64,000 nucleotides of DNA, from the NCBI GenBank assembly GCA_937973635.1, contig CALJJZ010000029.1, positions 1-64,000 on the forward strand. Reading direction: 5' to 3'. This stretch comes from an uncultured Bacillota bacterium (GTDB lineage Bacteria; Bacillota; Dethiobacteria; DTU022; UBA8154). Both the position numbers and the translations under genes were made by a program. Shown piece by piece: positions 19,401 through 27,503 of the stretch; the first letter of the stretch is position 1, and each line of letters begins with the position of its first letter. The notes under the pieces were generated by a model. The model saw nothing but the letters and a program-made list of their open reading frames with translations. It was not told the DNA's origin and did no database searches.

Positions 19401-20336
19401 ATGTTTACCCTCAAAAGTGAACAAAAGGTCTGTCAGATAGGACCATGGAAAGTAGGCGGTCAGCCGGGAGACAATCCGCCTTTGCTTATTGCCTCTATGT
19501 TCCACAAGGGTGACCGCATCCTTGGTAAAAGGAAAGCGGGAGAGTTTGACCGGGAAAAAGCCACCGCCTATATTAAGCGGCAGGAAGAGCTTTCGGAGCA
19601 GACCGGTATACCGGCGCTAACGGCTATGGTGGCTAATTCGGCAGACGAGATGAAACGCTATGTTGACTTCTATACCAGCCTGAGTGATAAGCCTTTCGCC
19701 ATTGATATGTGGATGCAGGATCCCCGCATTGAGGCTGTAAAATATGTTTCTGAGCTTGGCCTCATGGACCGTCTCGTCTATAACAGCATTACCCCCTGGG
19801 ATAAAGACATTCCTGGACAGGTGGAACAGCTCAAGGAATTGGGTGTAAAGCACGTGGTAGTGCAGGTTTATGATGACCAGGATCCGACGCCACAGGGGCG
19901 TGTAAACAGTTTTCGTAAAATGATGGAGATGATCGGCGAGAATACCTTTGAAACCATCCTGGTGGATACCTCTGTAATGAACTTGCCTGCCACCTCATTT
20001 TCTTCAGTGGCAAACCGCATGATTAAAGAAGAATTTGGTGTGCCTGCTGGCCTGGCTTCTTCCAACGGTACTTTTATGTGGAAGGATGCCCGGGAGATGT
20101 GGGGTAGCGAAGGCTTTTCCAGCATGAATGTAGCTGCCCAGGCTGCTGCCACCATGTTTTGGTGCGACGTTATCTTTTATGGGCCGCAGGTAATCGCGCC
20201 GAGGATATTCCCGGCAGTAGTAAGCGCCACGTTGATGCTGTCCACCTTCGTTTATAACGAAACGGGCAGGCTTCCCTCTAATCCCAACCATCCTCTTTAT
20301 AAGTTCTTTGGGGACTTTGCAGAAAAATTAAAATAA
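19401..20336 (+). CDS. MtrH/MtgA-family methyltransferase
   Basis: The family moves methyl groups between a corrinoid protein and tetrahydropterin or tetrahydrofolate; bacterial members (MtgA type) act as methyltransferase II to THF. The 311-residue TIM-barrel protein shows the family start KVGGQPGDNPPLLIASMFHKG. It also has FAIDMWMQDPRIEAV, LVDTSVMNLPATSF and GLASSNGTFMW. AAAGGAGGAG precedes the ATG. Together with a corrinoid protein, an activator and the UroD-type gene after it, this forms a four-component methyltransferase set of the kind used for O-demethylation or glycine betaine. Its substrate side cannot be read from the sequence. Confidence 0.9.
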   Translation: MFTLKSEQKVCQIGPWKVGGQPGDNPPLLIASMFHKGDRILGKRKAGEFDREKATAYIKRQEELSEQTGIPALTAMVANSADEMKRYVDFYTSLSDKPFAIDMWMQDPRIEAVKYVSELGLMDRLVYNSITPWDKDIPGQVEQLKELGVKHVVVQVYDDQDPTPQGRVNSFRKMMEMIGENTFETILVDTSVMNLPATSFSSVANRMIKEEFGVPAGLASSNGTFMWKDAREMWGSEGFSSMNVAAQAAATMFWCDVIFYGPQVIAPRIFPAVVSATLMLSTFVYNETGRLPSNPNHPLYKFFGDFAEKLK

Positions 20337-20402
20337 TATAATTTTTTAAGCAGGATTTAGAAAATTTATCTTTAAATAATAAGCAATAAGGTGGTGTGGC
20401 AG

Positions 20403-21464
20403 ATGACGTTGACGCCAAAAGAAAGGGTATTAAAACAGCTCGCCGGCGAAGAGATCGACCGAGTTCCCTGTTATAGCGGTATGGGTAATGTAACGGTGGC
20501 AGGCCTGCAGGAATTGGGCTATAAGTTTCCCCTGGTGCACGGGGATGCGGAGATGATGGCCAACCTGGCGGCAACTTCTTATAAGATGTTTGGTTATGAG
20601 TGTGCCGTGGTACCCTTTGATTTCTGTGTGGAGGCAGAAGCGCTGGGTTGTGTGATGAATGCCTATGAAAATGTGGAGCATCTCCTTTATCCTACGATTA
20701 AAGAAAAAGCTCTTCACAGCGAGGAAGAGCTGGACAGCTTCCCCATTCCGGAGGACTTGGCCAATGCTGGGCGCATCCCTGTAGTAGTAGAAGCAATCAA
20801 ACGCCTAAAAAAGGAGTTTGGCGATGAGCTTCCCATCGGCACATATTTTTTGGGTCCCTTTACCCTTGGAGGTCAGATTTACGACCTGGATCTACTGCTT
20901 AAATACGCTTTTAAAAAGCAGAAACTTATCTATGCTATGCTTGACAGACTGGCCGATGTGCTAATTAGGGTGGCCAAAATTTATAAAGAGGCCGGCGCCG
21001 ATTATCTTACGGTGCGGGAGATGGGGAGCGGCACAGACCTGCTTAGCCCGCGCATGTGGAATACATTAATTAAACCGCACCTGATTAAGATAATCAGTGC
21101 CCTGAAAGAGATGAATTTTCCCAACAACCTGCATATTTGCGGTGAAACGAATCTGATCGTTAAAAACATGGTGGAATGCGGTGCCGATTCCATCAGTGTG
21201 GAATTAAAAAATGATATGGTTAAAACACGGCAGGAAATTGGTCCTGAACCCCTTGTTTTTGGCAACCACGATGCTTATAAACTCCTTGTCCATGACAGCG
21301 TGGATGATGTGGAAAAAGCAGTAATCAAATGCTTGGAGGACGGAGTTGACGCCATCTGGCCCGGTTGTGATATCTGGCCGGAGGCAAAACTGGAAAATGT
21401 AAAAGCTCTGGTAGAAGCTACTAAGAAATACGGTGCAGAAAAATGGCATCGTAAGCGGAAATAA
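20403..21464 (+). CDS. UroD/MtaA-family corrinoid methyltransferase
   Basis: The 353-residue protein is of the uroporphyrinogen-decarboxylase fold used by corrinoid methyltransferases (MtaA/MtbA type). It opens with LTPKERVLKQLAGEEIDRVP and has the zinc ligands expected of the methyltransferase branch: His and Cys in NLHICGETN and Cys in WPGCDIWPEA near the C-terminus. It is therefore a thiol- or methyl-transferring enzyme, not a heme-pathway decarboxylase. It lacks any sign of coenzyme M context, so methyl transfer from a substrate to the corrinoid, or onward to another acceptor, are both possible. ATG at 20403 is preferred to GTG at 20391, given AAGGTGGTG. A strong hairpin follows it. Confidence 0.9.
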   Translation: MTLTPKERVLKQLAGEEIDRVPCYSGMGNVTVAGLQELGYKFPLVHGDAEMMANLAATSYKMFGYECAVVPFDFCVEAEALGCVMNAYENVEHLLYPTIKEKALHSEEELDSFPIPEDLANAGRIPVVVEAIKRLKKEFGDELPIGTYFLGPFTLGGQIYDLDLLLKYAFKKQKLIYAMLDRLADVLIRVAKIYKEAGADYLTVREMGSGTDLLSPRMWNTLIKPHLIKIISALKEMNFPNNLHICGETNLIVKNMVECGADSISVELKNDMVKTRQEIGPEPLVFGNHDAYKLLVHDSVDDVEKAVIKCLEDGVDAIWPGCDIWPEAKLENVKALVEATKKYGAEKWHRKRK

Positions 21465-21474
21465 ATATTGTATT

Positions 21475-21507
21475 CTTTCCCTGCCCCCTTTCGGGGGGCA
21501 GGGAAAG
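21475..21507 (+). terminator. GC-rich hairpin after the UroD-type gene
   Basis: A 14-bp perfect stem (21475-21488 with 21494-21507; CTTTCCCTGCCCCC and its complement) with a five-base loop. No T-run follows it, so it may be an mRNA-stabilising 3' end or a weak terminator that splits the cluster. Confidence 0.65.
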
Positions 21508-21598
21508 ACAATTGTCAGAATTAATATAACATTGCCATAATCCTTATTAATTAAGTGTATAGCTTTTTGACCAGTTAACTGGTTTAGAGGTGATGCCT

Positions 21599-22150
21599 AT
21601 GGTAGAGCGCGTTTGCATTTTCCCATGTGGCGGCATAAAAAAACCAGAGGCGACAGTGGCGCGTATCGCTGCTTATATTGTTAATGAAGACTTGCTGCCC
21701 CGCCAGACTATGATCCTTTGTGTTCCTGCTTTTTTGCGAGGCGTAGAGGAAGATTTGGTTATGGCAGAAGATTATCCTGTTGTGGTTATTGATTGTCATG
21801 CAGAAAACTGCGGAACAAAAATGCTTTATCTTGCTGGTATAACCCCTGCGGCACGGCTATTCATTCCAGATATTGCCGCACGGGAAGGCCTTGCTTATGG
21901 TGAACAGCGACGGGAACTGGAGCCCCAGGCAAAGGCACTAGCAGAAATAGTGGCCCGAGAGACAGCCCGTGTAGCGACGTTTATGTTGGAAAATCCTGCA
22001 TATAAGTTTGCAAAACAGCAGATTAAGACGGAAACCTACCTGGCACAAAGTGAGTTGCCGCCTGATCCTTTTGACTATGTACAGTTGGCTCCCGGCCTTT
22101 ACCGCCCCCGCAAGATGCCGGACTTTTTCCCAGAAGGAAGTGAGAACTAA
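21599..22150 (+). CDS. DGC-domain putative zinc-binding protein, copy 1
   Basis: The roughly 183-residue protein has the cysteine pattern of the DGC family (putative zinc-binding, PF08859-like): FPCGGIKKPEATVARIAAY at the start, then VVVIDCHAENCGTKML. The family commonly sits beside corrinoid methyltransferase genes; its biochemical job is not known to me. No signal peptide or membrane segment. Starts at 21593 and 21599 are both possible behind AGAGGTG; 21599 has the better spacing. The stop codon nearly touches the next gene, a homologue, so the two are a tandem pair in one transcript. Confidence 0.72.
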   Translation: MVERVCIFPCGGIKKPEATVARIAAYIVNEDLLPRQTMILCVPAFLRGVEEDLVMAEDYPVVVIDCHAENCGTKMLYLAGITPAARLFIPDIAAREGLAYGEQRRELEPQAKALAEIVARETARVATFMLENPAYKFAKQQIKTETYLAQSELPPDPFDYVQLAPGLYRPRKMPDFFPEGSEN

Positions 22151-22740
22151 TGGAAAAAGTCAAAAAAGTAGTTGTTTATCCTTGCGGCGGGATTGGTTTC
22201 CCCCTTTCCAGCGTAGCTCGTTATGCCGCCTTTGTTGTTACTGAAGACCTGCTGCCCGGGAAAACGGAGATTGTGGATGCTGTAAGGCTGATTAACGGTT
22301 TCCCTGACGAAGTGGAATTGGTGGAAAACAACCCTACCATTATAATTGATGGTTGTGGTTACCATTGTGGTTCCAACCTCTTTCGCTTGCTTGGCATTAA
22401 GCCAGCAGCGAGGATCTTGGCAACAGTAATTTCTAAGCTGCCACCCACTTTTGTTGCAGGATGCACAAAAAAGGAGATAAATTTATCTCCCGGTAGGGAA
22501 CGTCGTGTTCCCAGTGAATCGGGTAAGAACCTAGCCAGGGAGATAGCTGTTCAGGTAAAAACCCTTGCCTTAATTATGCTCAACCCCCCATATCATTATA
22601 AGAAACAAAGAGTTAATACTGAAAAGACAAAGATCTGCGAATATATTGATGATCCTACTTTAGAGTTTAATTATATTGAAGTCAAGGAAGGTATCTATCG
22701 GCCGACAGAAATGCCTAAGTTGAGCGGTTTGGAGCCTTAG
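22150..22740 (+). CDS. DGC-domain putative zinc-binding protein, copy 2
   Basis: Homologue of the preceding gene and of similar length (196 residues). It shares YPCGGIGFPLSSVARYAAF, the VTEDLLPGK strand and IIDGCGYHCGSNLFRLLGI; the paired cysteines after the second strand are conserved. Its ATG shares one base with the end of the gene before, so translation is coupled. The two copies differ enough in the C-terminal half that they probably have different partners. Function unknown; the context suggests metal or thiol handling for the methyltransferases. Confidence 0.72.
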   Translation: MEKVKKVVVYPCGGIGFPLSSVARYAAFVVTEDLLPGKTEIVDAVRLINGFPDEVELVENNPTIIIDGCGYHCGSNLFRLLGIKPAARILATVISKLPPTFVAGCTKKEINLSPGRERRVPSESGKNLAREIAVQVKTLALIMLNPPYHYKKQRVNTEKTKICEYIDDPTLEFNYIEVKEGIYRPTEMPKLSGLEP

Positions 22741-22783
22741 CTATAAGTTTCTGGAAAAACTACCTGGCAAGGAGGTGCAGGGT

Positions 22784-23263
22784 GTGGCTTTGCTTATATC
22801 AGATCAATTTTATGGCCAGCAAGTAACAGTGGAAGACAGGTACTATTATTATCCTCCTGAGCATCTTTGGGCTGAAGAAAGGGGAAATGGCATCTATCGT
22901 TTTGGTTTTTCCCATGCAGGGGTGATCCTGGTCAATGGTTTTAAATATATGGATTTTGCCGTTGAGCCCGGTGACCTGCTTGCGGCGGAGGACAGTGTCC
23001 TTTTCCTGGAGACGTTTAAGGCTATGTTTAATGTAACTACTCCCATAGCGGGCGAGGTAATTGCCATAAACGAGAAGTTGGCTGGCGAGGGAATAAAAGT
23101 TCTTGAGCAAAAATATTTTGAAGAACACATATATGAGCTTAAATGCGATACACAGGAACTGCTGGCCATATTTTTAACAGGGGAACAGTACATGGAAGCA
23201 TTGCTGCGCGGCGACGCGGATCATTGCGGGGCCGGAGCAAGAGTTATGCGTAGAAACAGGTAA
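22784..23263 (+). CDS. GcvH-like lipoyl-carrier protein
   Basis: About 159 residues with the barrel-sandwich hybrid of glycine-cleavage H protein. It shows an EHLWAE start, FSHAGVILVNGFKYMDF, and the lysine-bearing hairpin LFLETFKAMFNVTTPIAGEV. The Lys lies eight residues before the conserved Pro, exactly as the lipoyl-lysine of GcvH, so lipoylation is likely. No glycine-cleavage P or T protein gene is present, so it probably serves something other than glycine cleavage. The start is GTG at 22784, behind AAGGAGG at 22769-22775. A lipoyl synthase and a lipoamide dehydrogenase homologue lie 2-3 kb downstream. Confidence 0.82.
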   Translation: MALLISDQFYGQQVTVEDRYYYYPPEHLWAEERGNGIYRFGFSHAGVILVNGFKYMDFAVEPGDLLAAEDSVLFLETFKAMFNVTTPIAGEVIAINEKLAGEGIKVLEQKYFEEHIYELKCDTQELLAIFLTGEQYMEALLRGDADHCGAGARVMRRNR

Positions 23264-23278
23264 AGGGGGAAAATGGCC

Positions 23279-23572
23279 ATGGAACACCCAGGCCGCAAGG
23301 TATTAGTCGAAGTATTTATAAACGACTTTGTGCAATGAACTCCCTGTGTTTATCTGCTGGAAGCAGTTAAAAATATCCCCAATATTCTTGGCGAGCTTAA
23401 AGATCATGTAGAGATCAAGCAATGGGACCTACGTACGCCTGAGGGGATTAAGCGTAACAATGAGCTAGGTATTACCACTTTCCCCACCATTGCCATTGAC
23501 GGTAATGTGCTTTTTGCCAGTGTTATCCCTGCAGAGGATGAGCTGCTGCAGGCCATCACGGAGCGGCTATGA
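23279..23572 (+). CDS. Putative selenoprotein, thioredoxin-like (UGA read as Sec)
   Basis: The reading frame is open from ATG 23279 to TGA 23570-23572 except for one in-frame TGA at 23336-23338 (codon 20). Reading it as selenocysteine gives a 97-residue thioredoxin-like protein with UTPC (UxxC) after FINDFVQ and the cis-Pro strand FPTIAIDGNVLFASVIP. The Cys-containing paralogue at 24777 has CAAC at exactly this place (VQCAACQYM), and the two align along their whole length. A SECIS-like hairpin follows the TGA. An annotation pipeline would miss or split this gene. An alternative ATG at 23273 is too close to GGGGGA. A pseudogene is possible but unlikely, as no other lesion is seen. Confidence 0.85.
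23349..23371 (+). promoter_or_regulatory. SECIS-like hairpin of the thioredoxin-like gene
   Basis: Apical stem CTGCT (23354-23358) and AGCAG (23362-23366) around GGA. A T-T mismatch and four more A-T pairs lie outside it. The stem begins 15 bases after the in-frame TGA, the distance expected of a bacterial SECIS, and its loop is purine-rich. Fold inferred by eye. Confidence 0.65.
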
Positions 23573-23696
23573 AATAAAAAATATTTTCTGGGGAGGTGGT
23601 ATAAGCTAGGATATTATCAATTTTGGTTTTTAGAGGGCAGGAAGTGTTGATTGCAGGTGGTAATTGGTACGAGATTAACAAGGAGGAGTGAAAGAT

Positions 23697-24761
23697 ATGG
23701 CAATGCAGTTGTTGCTTGATGCCTATCAGGGCAAGCAGACACCGAGAGTCCCCTGGGTTCCCTATGCTGGTGTGCACTGTGCTTATATGATCGGCGAAAG
23801 GGCAGATGTATATCTCCAGGATCCGGATCTCATTGCCAAAGGAGTGCTTTATGCAGCTGAGCGTTATAAAGCAGACGGGATTCCTCTGGTATTTGATCTA
23901 AACGTAGAAGGGATGTCTATGGGTTGCGAAGCCACCTGGTATCCCGATAACCCACCGGCTATTACCGGACATCCCCTAGCTGATAAGACGTTGGCAGAAG
24001 CCAATCTAAAAATCCCCACCGCAACAGACGGACGCTGGCCGGTTATTGTTGAGGCGGGGAAAAAAGTGGTGGCTCAAAAAGGCGATTGGGCGCTAATGGG
24101 TCTTTTCTGTGGTCCCTTGACCTTGGCCTCTCACCTGCGTGGAGTAAAGATTTTCACCGATGTGGTTAAAAATAAAGCGCTGGCGCATGAGATCATTGGT
24201 TTTTGCAGTAAGGTTTGTGCTGAATCGGCCCGTATTTACAGGGATATTGGCTGCGAAATCATTGCTATTGTAGACCCTGTTGCTTCCCAGATTCGTCCCG
24301 ATACTTTCCGGGAGTTTGTAACCCCGGCCTGCCAGGAAGCAATAAAAGTGATTCATGAAGCAAACCGTGTTTCCAGTTTCTTTATCTGTGGTGATGCTAC
24401 CAAAGTCCTTGAAGAAGTTTGTCAGGTGGGTACACATGGTTTTGCCATTGACGAGCAGTTGAATATGGTTTATGTGCGCGACCTGGCAATGAAGTACGGG
24501 CTGGGCTTTGGCGGCAACCTCAAGTTGACCCTGGCCCTTTCTCTGGGGATTGTTGATCCACGGGAGGACACTTTGGTAAGCATGGCTGCCGGCGGCATGA
24601 CCGGCTTTACCCTGGCCCCCGGCTGAGACATGCCTTACGACGTTCCCGTGGAGAACGTAGATAAAGTATTGGAAGCCAAGGCATGGTACGAGAAGTTTTA
24701 TGCCAAGTATCCTACTCATGTCAATCGTGGTTATCTAACCATGGAAGATCTAAAGAAATAA
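23697..24761 (+). CDS. Putative selenocysteine-containing UroD/MtaA-family methyltransferase
   Basis: The frame is open from ATG 23697 to TAA 24759-24761 if the TGA at 24624-24626 (codon 310) is read as selenocysteine. The product is then 354 residues, matching the paralogue at 20403 (353). The sequence around it reads LAPG-Sec-DMPYDVPVENV; the paralogues have PGCDI or PGCSI here, and this Cys is the third zinc ligand in MtaA. The first ligand is also changed: FFICGD replaces LHICGE, so the usual His is Phe. Stopping at the TGA would remove 45 conserved residues. A SECIS-like hairpin follows. AAGGAGGAG lies 9 bases before the ATG. The changed site suggests a different reaction or metal state from ordinary MtaA. 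Confidence 0.87.
24640..24658 (+). promoter_or_regulatory. SECIS-like hairpin of the UroD-type gene
   Basis: ACGTTC (24640-24645) pairs perfectly with GAACGT (24653-24658) around the loop CCGTGGA. The stem begins 13 bases after the in-frame TGA. It sits inside coding sequence, as bacterial SECIS elements do. Fold inferred by eye. Confidence 0.68.
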
Positions 24762-24776
24762 GGGGGAGGAGATGAA

Positions 24777-25100
24777 GTGAGCGAGAAGCTGGTTGTGGAT
24801 GTCCTTACCCTTGATGCTGTGCAATGTGCTGCCTGCCAGTATATGTTTGAAGCCATTTCAGCTTTGCCGGAAAACATCAGGCAACACGTTGAATTCAAAG
24901 AATGGACAATAAAAAATCCCGACGGAATCAATAAATTCCTGGAACTTAACGGCAGAGTGCTGCCAACTATAGCCATTGAAGGAGAACTGGTTTTTGAAAG
25001 CATTATTCCTACGTTTGAAGAACTACTCGATGCTCTTGAAGCCAGAGCTCCTGAAGCGTTGAAAGCAGAGATTGCCAAAGTAAGGTCTGAGCAAAGTTAG
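24777..25100 (+). CDS. Thioredoxin-like protein with CxxC
   Basis: A 107-residue thioredoxin-fold protein with the redox motif VQCAACQYM near residue 17 and the cis-Pro block LPTIAIEGELVFESIIP. It is the cysteine paralogue of the putative selenoprotein at 23279 and differs mainly at that first Cys (Sec there). GTG at 24777 is preceded by GGGGGAGGAG. It follows the Sec-UroD gene by 15 bases, so the two TGA-containing genes and this one are probably one transcript. It may reduce or hand electrons to the methyltransferase, the lipoyl carrier, or both; that is inference. Confidence 0.85.
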   Translation: MSEKLVVDVLTLDAVQCAACQYMFEAISALPENIRQHVEFKEWTIKNPDGINKFLELNGRVLPTIAIEGELVFESIIPTFEELLDALEARAPEALKAEIAKVRSEQS

Positions 25101-25120
25101 TTAAAAATGTGTCAACGCAA

Positions 25121-25155
25121 AGAGGGATAAAAGGAGAGCGTCCTTTTATCCCTCT
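25121..25155 (+). terminator. Long perfect hairpin ending the selenoprotein transcript
   Basis: Fifteen perfect pairs (25121-25135 with 25141-25155) and loop GAGCG. The downstream run is pyrimidine-rich but not a clean T-tract, so this could be a terminator or an RNA-processing site between the thioredoxin-like gene and lipA. Confidence 0.65.
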
Positions 25156-25188
25156 ACTCTTTCCCTTTATAAAACAGGGGGGACGCTT

Positions 25189-26082
25189 ATGGTAAAAAAA
25201 GTAAATTATCCCCGATGGTTGTTAAGGCCTGCTCCCTGCGTGGCTGATTTAAATAAAACAGCCCGTTTCCTTGGAGATTTGCCTACTATCTGCACAAGCG
25301 CAGCATGTCCCAATATCTTTGAATGTTTTGCCAGGAAACAGCTTACTTTTATGATTTTAGGAAATATATGCACACGTAAATGTAATTTTTGTGCTGTAAC
25401 CCATGGTGAACCAACTGCGGTAGATCCGGAGGAGGCAGAACGCATTGCTGCTGCTGTTTTGCATTTGGGACTGGCGCATGTAGTAATTACCTCTGTAAGT
25501 CGTGATGATCTGGAGGACGGTGGTGCTTCTCATTATGCTAGGACGATTAATGTTTTAAGACAGAAAACAAAGGCAAGCGTTGAGGTACTTATTCCTGATT
25601 TTGGTGGTAACCGGCAGGCGCTGGAGCAGGTGGTCGGTGCAGAGCCAGATTTAATAGCGCATAACTTAGAAACAGTGGCAAGGCTGCAAAACTGTATCCG
25701 GCCGCAGGGTGATTATGGCCGTTCTCTGCAAGTATTGTGCGCAATCAAGGAAATAAACCCTAAGATGATCACCAAAAGTGGTCTTATGCTGGGTTTGGGC
25801 GAGGAAGACGCAGAAGTACTGACTGCTATGCAAGACCTTTTGGAGGCGGGTTGTGATATCCTGACCGTTGGCCAGTACAGGCAGCCGGGGGCGAAACAAA
25901 CGGCGGTCCAGCGATTCATATTGGAAACAGGATTCAATTATTTTCGAGAAAAAGCGTTGCAAATGGGTTTCCGCTATGTGCTTGCCGGTTCCTATGTGCG
26001 CAGCTCTTACCGGGCAGAAGAAGCAAAAAAACTGCTGAACGATGACCGGGCCCGGATAGACCGCAAGAGGGGGTTAAATTAG
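25189..26082 (+). CDS. lipA: Lipoyl synthase
   Basis: LipA is a radical SAM enzyme that inserts two sulfurs into octanoyl groups on lipoyl domains. The family's three cluster elements are all visible: the auxiliary-cluster cysteines CTSAACPNIFEC, the radical SAM motif CTRKCNFC, and the C-terminal RSSY serine ligand in VRSSYRAEE. Also HNLETVARLQ and TKSGLMLGLGE. The 297 residues are the normal length. It is immediately followed by an Lpd homologue (GTG directly after its TAG) and flanked by two GcvH-like genes, so its substrate is probably one of these carriers. No octanoyl- or lipoyl-ligase gene is in the window. Confidence 0.95.
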   Translation: MVKKVNYPRWLLRPAPCVADLNKTARFLGDLPTICTSAACPNIFECFARKQLTFMILGNICTRKCNFCAVTHGEPTAVDPEEAERIAAAVLHLGLAHVVITSVSRDDLEDGGASHYARTINVLRQKTKASVEVLIPDFGGNRQALEQVVGAEPDLIAHNLETVARLQNCIRPQGDYGRSLQVLCAIKEINPKMITKSGLMLGLGEEDAEVLTAMQDLLEAGCDILTVGQYRQPGAKQTAVQRFILETGFNYFREKALQMGFRYVLAGSYVRSSYRAEEAKKLLNDDRARIDRKRGLN

Positions 26083-27468
26083 GTGCTTGATTTAATTGTT
26101 ATCGGTGGTGGAGCAGCCGGTTATGCCGGAGCTCTGCGTGCTGCACAACTAGGAGGCAAAGTGTTGCTGGTGGAAATGGCTGAAGTAGGAGGCACCTGCT
26201 TGCACCGGGGATGCGTTCCCTCCAAGGTCCTTTATGAGCAGGCCGCCTTATTGGCTTCATGCCGTGCTGCAATAAAGGAGGGGCTGTTTTTAAATGAACC
26301 CTTGCCTGTATTTGCTGCTGTTACCCGGCGGCAGAAAGAGGTTATAGAGAAGCTGCATCGCGGCCTGCAAGATCTGCTTATAAAGAAAGGTGTTACAGTC
26401 ATTAAAGGCCGCGCAAGGGTAAAAGGGACGGGGAAAGTGTTGGTTTCAGTGGATACAGGACAGGAGGAGTACGTTGCCCGCAATCTTCTGATTGCCAGTG
26501 GATCTGTGGAAAAGGAGCTTGATTTTCCCGGAGCCCAATGGTTAAGCGGGGCTGAAGAAAGCCTGACTCTGCCAGATGAGCCCTGCCGTATTGTTGTTAT
26601 CGGTGGAGGGGTAACGGGCCTGGAACTCGCCGGTGCTTATGCTTCTTTTGCTTTTACGGTAACGGTAGTAGAAAAGGATAAGGTAATCTTACCTACCCTG
26701 CAAGACGAAGAAACAAGCAAATGGCTGGCCTTTTTTTTAAAAAAGAGGGGGCTTAAGATCTTAACGGGGACAATACCGGAACGGCTTGACCGAGATTACG
26801 AAAATGGCAAAACAGTGCTCAACTTAACTTTATCTCAAGGAAAGAAAGTTCACACTATTACTGCGGAGCGGATCATAAATGCAACAGGACGAAGGCCAAG
26901 GCTGGATGTCTTTGCTGCAGATATGGAAGGCCTTAGGCAGCATTCCGGCGGCATTGTTGTAAACGAGTATATGGAAACCGGTATTAAAGGTATTTATGCC
27001 GCGGGGGATGTTACTGGCCCCCCCCTGTTGGCCCATCTGGCATATCATGAGGGGATAGCAGCGGCAGAAAATGCCATGGGCCTTAACCGTAAAGCAGCTC
27101 TTAAACCTGTCCCCTTCTGTCTTTCCGTTAAACCAGGGCTGGCCTGGGTCGGCCTTACGGAAAGCCAGGCTAGAGAAAAGGGCATAAAAACACGGGCAGG
27201 ATATTTCCCCTTTGCTGCCAATTCCGGTGCTGTGATTAAGGGCGCAGAGGAAGGTTTCGTAAAAATTGTTGCTGCGGAGGACGGCATGATTATCGGTATG
27301 CAGGCACTGGGAGAGCATGCCCAGGAACTGATTATGGAGGGTACCGTTGCCGTAAGTCAAGGTTTAAACATACAGCAACTCAGCCGTCTTATCCATCCTC
27401 ATCCCACAATGCATGAAGCTCTATGGGAAGCTTGTCTTTCCCTGGAAAGCTTGCCTTTACATGGCTAA
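26083..27468 (+). CDS. lpdA: Dihydrolipoamide dehydrogenase homologue
   Basis: A 461-residue flavoprotein disulfide reductase. It has the FAD dinucleotide loop VIGGGAAGYAGA, the redox disulfide GGTCLHRGCVPSK (CxxxxC), the NAD loop VVIGGGVTGLELAG, the second FAD motif GIYAAGDVTGPP, and the C-terminal HPHPTMHEALWEA catalytic His-Glu pair. It oxidises dihydrolipoyl groups with NAD+, or may run in reverse. The start is GTG abutting the lipA stop, so it is translated with lipA. As no 2-oxoacid dehydrogenase or glycine decarboxylase genes lie nearby, the partner is most likely a GcvH-like protein in this cluster. Confidence 0.93.
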   Translation: MLDLIVIGGGAAGYAGALRAAQLGGKVLLVEMAEVGGTCLHRGCVPSKVLYEQAALLASCRAAIKEGLFLNEPLPVFAAVTRRQKEVIEKLHRGLQDLLIKKGVTVIKGRARVKGTGKVLVSVDTGQEEYVARNLLIASGSVEKELDFPGAQWLSGAEESLTLPDEPCRIVVIGGGVTGLELAGAYASFAFTVTVVEKDKVILPTLQDEETSKWLAFFLKKRGLKILTGTIPERLDRDYENGKTVLNLTLSQGKKVHTITAERIINATGRRPRLDVFAADMEGLRQHSGGIVVNEYMETGIKGIYAAGDVTGPPLLAHLAYHEGIAAAENAMGLNRKAALKPVPFCLSVKPGLAWVGLTESQAREKGIKTRAGYFPFAANSGAVIKGAEEGFVKIVAAEDGMIIGMQALGEHAQELIMEGTVAVSQGLNIQQLSRLIHPHPTMHEALWEACLSLESLPLHG

Positions 27469-27503
27469 AATCATTGAAGTTTAAATTAGAGGAGAGAAGG
27501 TTT

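Noticed and set aside
23279..23572. Frameshift or pseudogene explanation for the TGA in the thioredoxin-like gene
   Set aside because: The frame is otherwise intact, the residue aligns with a catalytic Cys, and the next gene but one has its own in-frame TGA at a Cys position.
25098..25100. TAG at the end of the thioredoxin-like gene as a pyrrolysine codon
   Set aside because: The protein is complete at that point and the frame beyond it has no conserved continuation; a 15-bp hairpin follows. An ordinary stop.
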